Shown here piece after piece: positions 6,346-12,926 of a stretch of DNA of 12,926 nt; the stretch's first letter is position 1, and each line of letters opens with the position of its first letter. The notes below the pieces were generated by a model. It was given only the letters and a program-made list of their open reading frames with translations. It made no database searches and was not told the origin of the DNA. This DNA is from Cytophagales bacterium (lineage in GTDB: Bacteria; Bacteroidota; Bacteroidia; Cytophagales; Cyclobacteriaceae), in NCBI GenBank assembly GCA_029262955.1, contig JAJCYL010000350.1, positions 1-12,926 on the forward strand, read 5' to 3'. The translations under genes were made by a program, and so were the position numbers.

Positions 6346-7398
6346 ATGAATAAGCGGATTTTCGCTAATCTAAAATTTTTGAATTTTGTGATAATAGCAA
6401 TTGCGTATCTGACGCTTTCTTGTTCAAATAATGATCAGGAGAAGCTCAACATATTAATTAAGGGCAATGAGGCCATGGCTGCCGGAGACTACGATGAAGC
6501 GATCGATTATTTTGATCGAGCCTTGCAGCTAGATCCCGATTTTGCCGATGCCTATAATAATATGGGTGTCGCATTTTTTGAAAATGACGAACCAGGAATG
6601 GCTCTCGAAAATTACAATCGCGCTATTCGACTTAAGCCCGATTACTACGAGGCTATCATGAATCGCTCAAATGCATTTTCGGAGCTGGGCAGGGTTGAAT
6701 CGGCATTAGCCGACCTTGAAGTGATCCGCCAGGCGTTTCCAGACACCTCAATTGTCCATTTTGCCAGGGGTCTGGTTTTGACCAAAGCCAAAGACTATAA
6801 TCGAGCAATAGGTGCTTTTAATATGGCTGGACAAATTGATCAATCGAATGTTGAAGTCCCTGTCAATATTGGGACAATACATTACTACCAGAAAAACTTT
6901 GATTCGGCCAAATACTTTCTGGATATCGCATTGAAGATAGATCCTACTCAAGGGAGCGCCTACAACACATTAGCGCTAATTGCTATGGATGAAATGAATT
7001 CTTCGTTGGCTTTGGAATTGATTAATAAGGCCCTTGACCAGGCACCTGACGATCCGTACTTTCTGAATAATCGCGGATTCATTTATCTTCAGATGGATAG
7101 TCTTGCGAGGGGAGAAGCTGATATCAATGAAAGCATAAGAATTGACCCTTTCAATGGGTGGGCCTATCGAAACAGGGCAATTTTAAGACTGAAGCAAGAA
7201 CAATTTGAAGCGGCTCTTGGACTTTTAAAGCGAGCGATATATGAAGATACGGAAGTGGATCTGGTGTATTACTACCTGGGGGAGGCCTATTTTAAGACAG
7301 GTGACATTTTAGGGGCATGTGAGGCATGGAAAGTATCGATCAGCAAAGGGGATTTGGTAAGCAAAGATCGAATAGATAAGCACTGTAGTGGAGCTTGA
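6346..7398 (+). CDS. TPR-repeat lipoprotein
   Basis: 350 aa. The N-terminus is a signal sequence (KR, then a hydrophobic stretch at about 11-24) ending in LTLSC, with Cys26 as the likely lipidation site. The following SNNDQE is the polar/acidic tail common in Bacteroidota lipoproteins. The lipobox is imperfect (Thr at -3). From about residue 35 to the end there are roughly nine tetratricopeptide repeats of 34 residues. Examples are AGDYDEAIDYFDRALQLDPD, a second unit ending AIRLKPD and later units ending ALKIDPT and SIRIDPF. TPR arrays are protein-interaction scaffolds, and the partner cannot be read from the sequence. No enzymatic domain is present. It is divergent from the ilv operon and 69 nt upstream of another lipoprotein gene, with which it may be co-transcribed. 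Attachment to a cell-envelope membrane is inferred from the lipobox only. Confidence 0.88.
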   Translation: MNKRIFANLKFLNFVIIAIAYLTLSCSNNDQEKLNILIKGNEAMAAGDYDEAIDYFDRALQLDPDFADAYNNMGVAFFENDEPGMALENYNRAIRLKPDYYEAIMNRSNAFSELGRVESALADLEVIRQAFPDTSIVHFARGLVLTKAKDYNRAIGAFNMAGQIDQSNVEVPVNIGTIHYYQKNFDSAKYFLDIALKIDPTQGSAYNTLALIAMDEMNSSLALELINKALDQAPDDPYFLNNRGFIYLQMDSLARGEADINESIRIDPFNGWAYRNRAILRLKQEQFEAALGLLKRAIYEDTEVDLVYYYLGEAYFKTGDILGACEAWKVSISKGDLVSKDRIDKHCSGA

Positions 7399-7467
7399 AA
7401 AAGTTATCGAACAAGCGCATAATGTAATGGTTGTAGTGTTGTAGAGTAATAATTTTTACAAAAGACC

Positions 7468-7998
7468 ATGAAGTATTTTTATCTGACTATTTCTTTGTTT
7501 TTCCTTGTCGGTTGTTCTAATGAAGATGACGACAAGGATGAACTGCTTCCTCCTGACACTAACCTGATTAGTGCGAATGTTACGAGGTTTGATGCTACGG
7601 TGAATGGCGTGCCCTATAAAGCGGACCTCAACTCAGTGCTCAATACAATTACCTGGTCCCATGGAAATGAGTTCACATTCTTAGTCAATAATAAAGAAGA
7701 TGACGGCTGGATTGAAGTAGTGATTACTCAGGGGGATTTTGTGAGAGAATATTCCCTTGGTTTTGATGAATATGAACCACACGCAGACTATGTCCAATGG
7801 AAGTCGAAAGCCAGACCGGTAGTTTTTAGAAATTGGCGCAGTGATTTTGGCTCAGCAAACATCAGGGTTAATAATGGTGTCTCCGCCAGTGGGACTTTTT
7901 TGTTTACCGGTGTTTTGAAAGATGTCTCTGGAGATGGCTCATTGACCAGCGAAGAGCGGGTTACGGTAAAAGGTGCTTTTACTTTAATGGCAAGGTAG
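7468..7998 (+). CDS. Small lipoprotein of unknown function with an EF-hand-like loop
   Basis: 176 aa. The signal peptide (about 1-15) ends in LVGC with Cys16 as the lipidation site, followed by SNEDDDKDE, a strongly acidic start of the mature protein. The body is predicted by eye to be mostly beta strand. It starts at about residue 40 with FDATVNGVPYKAD, a phrase seen in small Bacteroidota lipoproteins of the DUF6252 type (a tentative resemblance, from memory). Near the C-terminus residues 152-163 read DVSGDGSLTSEE. This places Asp, Ser, Asp, Gly and Glu at the calcium-ligand positions 1, 3, 5, 6 and 12 of an EF-hand loop. The protein ends ten residues after a final strand-like VTVKGAFTLMAR begins. 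Function unknown. It follows the TPR lipoprotein in the same direction, 69 nt apart. Confidence 0.82.
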   Translation: MKYFYLTISLFFLVGCSNEDDDKDELLPPDTNLISANVTRFDATVNGVPYKADLNSVLNTITWSHGNEFTFLVNNKEDDGWIEVVITQGDFVREYSLGFDEYEPHADYVQWKSKARPVVFRNWRSDFGSANIRVNNGVSASGTFLFTGVLKDVSGDGSLTSEERVTVKGAFTLMAR

Positions 7999-8156
7999 TG
8001 AGATCAATCCGTATAGCTCGATCCCACTGTATTTGTTGGATTAGCTGATAAGTTAGTCAATGAATGTTTTGAGCCGAACAGCATACAGGTGAAAAGATGC
8101 GAGGAAATCGTTTTGACAAGTAATTCATGAATAACTCTGAGGGTAATTAGAGGTTA

Positions 8157-10163
8157 TTACCTGAACTCTAACACCTGGGGTTCTCTGAGATCGAAGTCGT
8201 CAAGCGCCAGCACTGGTTTGGTGGAAAAACTGAATTGACGGTTATCTTCATCAATAGGAGGGTTTACAAAGAAAGCAAATCGGAGTTGGATTGTACTAAA
8301 TGCCAGGTTGTCATTTCGCAACCTGATTCCCATTCCTAATGATCCATACAACGGACCCGAGAAGGGGGACTTCTGGTTTGAGGAGAGAAATCCAACGTCT
8401 GTAAAACTAAATAGCGCAACTCGGAAACTTGCCAGATACAATGGCGTGAATACTACAGTTTCTGCTTTGAGAGATAACCTTTGCGTCCCCGCAAGGAAAT
8501 TACTACCCAAACCTCTCAGACCGTTTTCTTCGTTGATATCTAATACTTCCAGATCGAATCTTCGTACACCTAGTGTATAATCAATATCAACGAATTGCCT
8601 GATCTTAAAAAAATGTAAGGTATAAAGGTGAGTGAAGTAGTTGAATTTTGTTTGGATCACCCCTTGCTCGAAACTGCCGCTCTTAAAAAAACCTCCCAGT
8701 TGTAACTCACTTCTAATGTATCCAAAATGAGAAAAGAACCCCCCTTTGGAGGCCTTTGTTCCAGCATAAACTCGATTACCAAATTCTGCAATCTCATACC
8801 CACCAGTGAATTGAATTAAATTACCAGCAGGGATGTCCTCAGTTCTTCCAAAAGCTTTTACAAGTTGATCCTTATAGTACCTTCTGGAGGAGAAACCCAC
8901 GCTTCCTAAAAATCTGGTCCTATGATGAAACAATCGATTTGTGTTCGCGTCAACATCAGGTCGATCAACAAATCTTATATTATTGATCCTACCAGCGACA
9001 AGAAATCGCAATCTTTCTTTGATCCTTTCCTGGGGCGGATTGTAGAACGATCGGTAGGACCGGCCAATCCAAATGTCCTGTTCGAATTCCTTAAAATTGA
9101 AAATTGTGCCTAAATCGCGTTCCATTTCCGATGGAGACCTCACAATTTGCCCATTGCCCAATCGGATCTCTCTTCTCCGAAATAGATTGATCTTGGCACC
9201 TCCGGCGTATCTGATATCAGGGGTAATGAAATCGCGGAATGCCCTAATTCCTACGCCCTCCTTGTTAAAGCTGTTGGCGTAATTGAGTTCGCCAGTTACA
9301 AAATAACCTTTAATGTTTGGCACCCTGTAAAAGAGATCATAGCCAAAGGATCCGTCTTGCCGATCATTAATCACCATATCTGTTTCAAGCTCATGCCCTG
9401 TGCCAAAGAGATTGATGTGGCTGAAACCAAACCTTGAATCTGATAAGTCTCCCGGACTAATATCAAATGTCAAAGGAAATACATCCTTGGTTACTACTAC
9501 CAGATCCACTTTATAATCACCATCGTCAGGTTCTTTGACATATATCCTGGCATCTTTAATGAAAGGAAGGGTTCGTAGGACCCTTTCATTGTCGGCCATT
9601 TCATTTGGGTGGAGAATTGTACCTTCATTAAAGAGGAGATTGTGCTTGATTACCCTTGGTTTCGTACTGAAATGAAGCTTATTCATGAAGGCGACAATCG
9701 ATTTATCGCTATGTTTGGTCGTGTCTTTTATATCAGTTCCGAAAATTTCCAGATCTCTTACAATGATTTTATCAATCACTTTGCCTTCGTATTGTAGGTA
9801 GGGATTCTCACTCTTTTCTAATCTGGATTTAGGTTCCTTTTTGTCGTGTTTAACAGAAAAAAGTAATTTATGGAGACTCCTGGTGAACTTGTGCTTGTCC
9901 ATGTCTTCCCCTACCTTATCGAAAAAATTATCGGCCTTCTCAGGAGTGTGTTTCCTTGTTTGATAATAGTCAATCGTATCTGCCAGGTAGAAGACGGTGT
10001 CCTGACTACAATAAATTGAACTGTCATTAGCTATGAAAAAATGCCCTGCAGATATGGTCACGCTGTCATACTGAATGTCCATTAGATTGTCTTGGGATTT
10101 GAGTTCCAATGATTGGGCCACTAGGCAAATTAATACGGCAAGAATTCGGTTTGAGTCAGACAA
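8157..10163 (-). CDS. Omp85/BamA-TamA-like outer-membrane beta-barrel protein with short POTRA region
   Basis: 668 aa. The N-terminus is a plausible signal peptide (hydrophobic at 7-18). Residues 30-120 are polar and lysine-rich. About 126-227 looks like one POTRA unit, running from EGKVIDKIIVRDLEIFG to VDLVVVTKDVFPLTFD. From about 230 to the end, alternating hydrophobic/aromatic strands form a barrel. LRGL at 549-552 in a GLRGLGSNFLAGTQ segment sits where Omp85 proteins have their RGF-type loop 6 motif, and the chain ends near LEFR. Omp85 proteins insert or secrete proteins at the outer membrane. With one visible POTRA this is not the essential BamA itself, and its substrate is unknown. The only Met-type start of the full frame is TTG at 10163, because an in-frame stop lies at 10193. 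The next Met is residue 28, which would delete the signal peptide. It is divergent from the PaaK-like gene. Confidence 0.82.
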   Translation of the reverse strand: MSDSNRILAVLICLVAQSLELKSQDNLMDIQYDSVTISAGHFFIANDSSIYCSQDTVFYLADTIDYYQTRKHTPEKADNFFDKVGEDMDKHKFTRSLHKLLFSVKHDKKEPKSRLEKSENPYLQYEGKVIDKIIVRDLEIFGTDIKDTTKHSDKSIVAFMNKLHFSTKPRVIKHNLLFNEGTILHPNEMADNERVLRTLPFIKDARIYVKEPDDGDYKVDLVVVTKDVFPLTFDISPGDLSDSRFGFSHINLFGTGHELETDMVINDRQDGSFGYDLFYRVPNIKGYFVTGELNYANSFNKEGVGIRAFRDFITPDIRYAGGAKINLFRRREIRLGNGQIVRSPSEMERDLGTIFNFKEFEQDIWIGRSYRSFYNPPQERIKERLRFLVAGRINNIRFVDRPDVDANTNRLFHHRTRFLGSVGFSSRRYYKDQLVKAFGRTEDIPAGNLIQFTGGYEIAEFGNRVYAGTKASKGGFFSHFGYIRSELQLGGFFKSGSFEQGVIQTKFNYFTHLYTLHFFKIRQFVDIDYTLGVRRFDLEVLDINEENGLRGLGSNFLAGTQRLSLKAETVVFTPLYLASFRVALFSFTDVGFLSSNQKSPFSGPLYGSLGMGIRLRNDNLAFSTIQLRFAFFVNPPIDEDNRQFSFSTKPVLALDDFDLREPQVLEFR

Positions 10164-10309
10164 CTGGAGAATATAATGGCTAATTAAAGATTATACATAT
10201 AAGCCTGTTAAAGTACTAATTAACGTGTAAAAAGTTCAATCAAAAAATTCTATAAAATCTCAACCTGGAGGACATTTTTGTCAATATACTTTTTAACTTG
10301 ATTTTAAAT

Positions 10310-11620
10310 ATGTCAATATTTTATAATCAAAGAATCGAGACTCTTCCGCTCAAAGAACTTAGAGTGCTACAGAATGGAAGTTTGAAGTCTTTAATTGCAA
10401 ATCTTGACAAGAATGTGCCTTTTTATGCGAACTTGTTCAAAGAGCAAGATATAGACCCAGGGTCTATTAAATCAGTGGATGACCTTCACAAATTGCCATT
10501 CACTAAGAAGGATGATCTGAGGGTAAACTATCCCTTTGGTTTGTTTTCGAAGCCACAAAAAGAAATTAATAGAATTCACTGTTCTAGTGGAACTACCGGC
10601 AAACCAACTGTGGTAGGGTACACGAAGGCAGATATCGAAATTTTTACGGAGGTTGTAGCCAGGTCATTGGTTGCTGCCGGAGCTCGCCCTGGAATGAAAT
10701 TACATAATGCCTACGGTTATGGTTTGTTTACCGGTGGACTTGGTCTACACTATGGGGCTGAAAAATTAGGTATGTCAGTTGTGCCTGTGTCCGGGGGAAT
10801 GACAGATCGGCAAATCATGCTTCTCGAAGACTTTGGATCTGAAGTGATTTCTTGTACGCCCTCATATGCGCTAACCTTGGCAGAAGAAATAAATAAAAGA
10901 AATGCTAAGATCAATTTGAAGTATGCAGTGTTAGGAGCTGAGCCCTGGACAGAGTCACTCAGACAGGAAGTTGAAAAAGGATTAGGAGTTAAGGCTACGA
11001 ACATTTATGGGTTGAGTGAAATAATCGGCCCGGGGGTTTCACAGGAAGATTATGAAGAGCAAAATGGAAGCCACATTTGGGAGGACCACTTTTTCCCGGA
11101 AATAGTAGATAAGGATTCGGGTGAGCCGTTACCGGAAGGACAAGATGGAGTTTTGGTTTTTACTACGCTGACTAAAGAAGGGATGCCTCTACTTCGCTAC
11201 CGGACCAATGACATAACCCATTTATTTTACGATAGAGATTCTAAAAGGACTCATGTAAAAATGGGACCGGTCAAAGGCAGGTCCGATGATATGCTGATTA
11301 TTAGAGGAGTCAACTTATTTCATACTCAAGTTGAGGAAGTCCTTAAGGAATTTGTGGAGCTGTCAATTAATTATCAATTAATTGTGACCAGAGAAAATAG
11401 CCTGGATGGTGTGGAGGTGATGGTTGAGTTCAACGAAGAGGTATATAATAAAGTGGAATTCGGAAATGACCAGGATTTTATCAAAAACGCTGAAGGTGAA
11501 TTAAAAAGGAAGATTAAAGATCGTGTAGGACTGAGCATGGCGGTTAGAATTGTTGACAAAGGAACAGTGCCACGAAGTGTAGGTGGTAAACTAAGTAGGA
11601 TCGACGATCAAAGAATTTAG
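10310..11620 (+). CDS. Phenylacetate-CoA ligase (PaaK)-family adenylate-forming enzyme
   Basis: 436 aa from the ATG at 10310. An in-frame TTG at 10298 would add four residues but is less likely. The family activates a carboxylic acid, classically phenylacetate, with ATP and then forms the CoA thioester. PaaK-type signatures are SSGTTGKPT (92-100, ATP phosphate loop), AYGYGLFTGGLGLHYGAEKLG (within 134-154), IYGLSE (232-237) followed by GPGV, LRYRTND (295-301), GRSDDMLIIRGVN (323-335) and a C-terminal GGKLSR with the candidate catalytic Lys427. Length matches PaaK (~430-440). Small departures are Asn300 where PaaK usually has Arg and MGPVKGR in place of the usual MDKITGR. No paa ring-degradation genes are nearby, so phenylacetate as substrate is not supported by context. 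The gene is followed after 2 nt by 6-phosphogluconolactonase. Confidence 0.88.
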   Translation: MSIFYNQRIETLPLKELRVLQNGSLKSLIANLDKNVPFYANLFKEQDIDPGSIKSVDDLHKLPFTKKDDLRVNYPFGLFSKPQKEINRIHCSSGTTGKPTVVGYTKADIEIFTEVVARSLVAAGARPGMKLHNAYGYGLFTGGLGLHYGAEKLGMSVVPVSGGMTDRQIMLLEDFGSEVISCTPSYALTLAEEINKRNAKINLKYAVLGAEPWTESLRQEVEKGLGVKATNIYGLSEIIGPGVSQEDYEEQNGSHIWEDHFFPEIVDKDSGEPLPEGQDGVLVFTTLTKEGMPLLRYRTNDITHLFYDRDSKRTHVKMGPVKGRSDDMLIIRGVNLFHTQVEEVLKEFVELSINYQLIVTRENSLDGVEVMVEFNEEVYNKVEFGNDQDFIKNAEGELKRKIKDRVGLSMAVRIVDKGTVPRSVGGKLSRIDDQRI

Positions 11621-11622
11621 AT

Positions 11623-12336
11623 ATGAAAGTTTATAAATATAAAAATGCAGAAGATGTCGCCCTTAATTTCGCGAAATTTTTAGCCAATCAAATTGATCAA
11701 AGCAAGAGCTATTCAGTTGCGTTATCTGGAGGGAGTACGCCTAAGTTGCTTTTTGAAATTTTAGCTACTCAATTCAACGAGATTATCAATTGGAAAAACT
11801 TACACGTTTATTGGGGAGATGAGAGATGTGTACCACCAACTAATTCTGAAAGTAATTTTGGGGTTGCCAACGATATATTATTTAGCAGATTAAATGAGGT
11901 GCCAGATATCCATAGGGTCTTTGGGGAAAGCGATCCGAACGAGGAGGCCAAAAGATATAGCAATGAGTTATTGTCCAATATCCCAATCAAGAATGAACTT
12001 CCACAATTTGACTTGATCATACTCGGCATGGGCGATGATGGTCACACTGCCTCGATCTTTCCACATCGGATGGAATTGATCACAGCACCAGGTGTTTGCG
12101 AAGTAGCTCTACATCCGACAACTGGTCAAAAAAGGATAACCTTAACAGGTCCGGTTATAAATAATGCTAAGCAAATTGCGTTTCTGGTGACTGGAGAGTC
12201 AAAAGCAGAACGAATACGTCAAATACATTTTAGTGAAGATGTGAGTGCCCAGTTTCCTGCCGCTCATATTAATCCAACCAATGGACAATTAATCTGGTGG
12301 ATGGATGATGCTGCAGGCCAATATTTAGGAAATTGA
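11623..12336 (+). CDS. pgl: 6-phosphogluconolactonase
   Basis: 237 aa, the usual length of the DevB/SOL-type enzyme. It hydrolyses 6-phospho-D-glucono-1,5-lactone to 6-phosphogluconate, the second step of the oxidative pentose phosphate pathway, in the cytoplasm. Motifs are ALSGGSTPKLLFEIL (33-47), the phosphate-binding loop; YWGDERCVPP (63-72); and LGMGDDGHTASIFPH (134-148) with the conserved GxGxDGHTAS core and His141. A later LTGPVINNA matches the family pattern of substrate-pocket residues. It starts 2 nt after the PaaK-like stop, so the pair is almost certainly one transcript and probably translationally coupled. Neither zwf nor gnd, its usual partners, is in the window. A weak hairpin with four T follows the stop. 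Confidence 0.93.
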   Translation: MKVYKYKNAEDVALNFAKFLANQIDQSKSYSVALSGGSTPKLLFEILATQFNEIINWKNLHVYWGDERCVPPTNSESNFGVANDILFSRLNEVPDIHRVFGESDPNEEAKRYSNELLSNIPIKNELPQFDLIILGMGDDGHTASIFPHRMELITAPGVCEVALHPTTGQKRITLTGPVINNAKQIAFLVTGESKAERIRQIHFSEDVSAQFPAAHINPTNGQLIWWMDDAAGQYLGN

Positions 12337-12352
12337 AACCTTTAAGGGTTTT
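12336..12352 (+). terminator. Weak candidate terminator after pgl
   Basis: AAACCT (12336-12341) can pair with GGGTTT (12346-12351) around a TTAA loop, including one T-G wobble. It ends in TTTT and then an A/T-rich run. The stem is short and starts inside the pgl stop codon. The 93-nt convergent gap to the next gene contains no better candidate. Confidence 0.35.
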
Positions 12353-12429
12353 AATTAAAATGGTGATGTCTTGAAATGTTAATGCCGACATTCTCATGCA
12401 AACCCTTGTAGGTTGTCAACTTTTTGACA

Positions 12430-12926
12430 TTAATTCAGTAGTTCATCAAATGACCAGGAAATATAGTATAAGCCACCAATCGTTGGATTGGCAAAACCTG
12501 TTTGGTAATAATTATTAAGAATGTTGTTGCCTCCGACTTTCAAGATACTTTTCAACTGCTTGAATTTATAACTAACCTGGGCATCCAAGGAATTATATGC
12601 AGGTATTATTCCTGTGCCAGCTGATGATTCCCATAAGAATTCTTGCTGCCAACGCCAATTGACAGAAAAACCAATGTTCTTAAAAACATTGCGATTGGAG
12701 AATCCCAAATTTACCCTGTATTTAGGTGTGTTAAATTCGGCTTGTGCACCGGCCTGATCAAGCTCTTCAATATCATTAAAAGCCACACTACCTTTTACTA
12801 CATAGTCTTTGGGCATTAAATAGTCAGCACCAAAAGCCCAACCATAGGCGGTAACAGGCTGATCATTTGAAATGCTGGTTCGATATAACTGCTCATTAGC
12901 CTGAAATGGATTCTGTGCGAGGTTGA
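12430..12926 (-). CDS. TonB-dependent receptor, C-terminal fragment (5' end outside window)
   Basis: The frame stays open from the TAA at 12430-12432 to the right edge (about 164 residues), so the true start is outside. The fragment shows late beta-barrel strands with alternating aromatic residues: AYGWAFGADYLMP, then VVKGSVAFND, YRVNLGFSNRNVF and FSVNWRWQQEFLW. After these come SLDAQVSYKF and LKVGGNNILNNYYQTGFANP, and the chain closes with GGLYYISWSFDELLN. The VGGNNILNNYY phrase matches the last-strand region (xNxLDxxY type) of TonB-dependent receptors in Bacteroidota. Such receptors import large or scarce substrates across the outer membrane. The plug domain and any carboxypeptidase-regulatory-like N-terminal domain are not visible, so the substrate cannot be guessed. 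It is convergent with pgl. Confidence 0.82.
   Translation of the reverse strand, partial: NLAQNPFQANEQLYRTSISNDQPVTAYGWAFGADYLMPKDYVVKGSVAFNDIEELDQAGAQAEFNTPKYRVNLGFSNRNVFKNIGFSVNWRWQQEFLWESSAGTGIIPAYNSLDAQVSYKFKQLKSILKVGGNNILNNYYQTGFANPTIGGLYYISWSFDELLN

Noticed and set aside
8142..8161. Hairpin GGTAAT / ATTACC in the convergent gap between the small lipoprotein and the Omp85-like gene.
   Set aside because: Only 6 bp, A/T-rich, overlaps a stop codon, and no T-run follows on either strand, so it is not a convincing terminator.
10298..10309. TTG start at 10298 for the PaaK-like gene.
   Set aside because: An ATG only four codons later (10310) gives the normal family N-terminus, so the TTG is not needed.
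12414..12429. Hairpin TGTCAA / TTGACA just after the TonB-dependent receptor stop on the minus strand.
   Set aside because: 6 bp with no T-run on the minus strand; could be a weak terminator but cannot be supported.

Overview
The window looks like a chromosomal segment from a marine-type Bacteroidota, probably Cytophagales. This is inferred from several signs: A-rich start regions without Shine-Dalgarno sites, a TTG / TAnnTTTG promoter, lipoproteins with acidic residues after the lipobox cysteine, a TonB-dependent receptor, and moderate-to-low GC. No tRNA, rRNA, CRISPR array or insertion sequence was seen.

Left half (1-6224), minus strand: one branched-chain amino acid operon in the order promoter, leader peptide, attenuator, ilvD, ilvB, ilvN, ilvC, ilvA. 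ilvA runs off the left edge. Together the genes cover threonine deamination (IlvA), acetohydroxy acid synthesis (IlvB catalytic plus IlvN regulatory), reductoisomerisation (IlvC) and dehydration (IlvD). These are the shared Ile/Val steps apart from the final transamination. The ilvD/ilvB junction has a 1-nt gap, ilvB/ilvN 31 nt and ilvN/ilvC 36 nt. The ilvC-ilvA gap is 149 nt and holds a ~102-bp compound palindromic repeat.

The most notable element lies upstream of ilvD. A short ORF (6177-6115, minus) encodes MLQNIIVNIVSIIVVIREHR, in which 10 of 12 consecutive codons are Ile or Val. Its stop codon opens a 9-nt segment (6117-6109) that is perfectly complementary to 6079-6071. That second segment is shared with a U-tract terminator hairpin (6082-6056) ending just before ilvD. 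This has the architecture of ribosome-mediated transcription attenuation: leader peptide, antiterminator, terminator.

Middle (6225-8156), plus strand: a nine-repeat TPR lipoprotein, then a small lipoprotein of unknown function carrying a solitary EF-hand-like loop.

Right half (8157-12926): an Omp85/BamA-like outer-membrane protein on the minus strand, with only a TTG start visible. It is divergent from a tight two-gene unit on the plus strand, a PaaK-type aryl-CoA ligase followed 2 nt later by 6-phosphogluconolactonase. Convergent to these is the C-terminal end of a TonB-dependent receptor that leaves the window on the right. Every intergenic stretch is under 300 nt.
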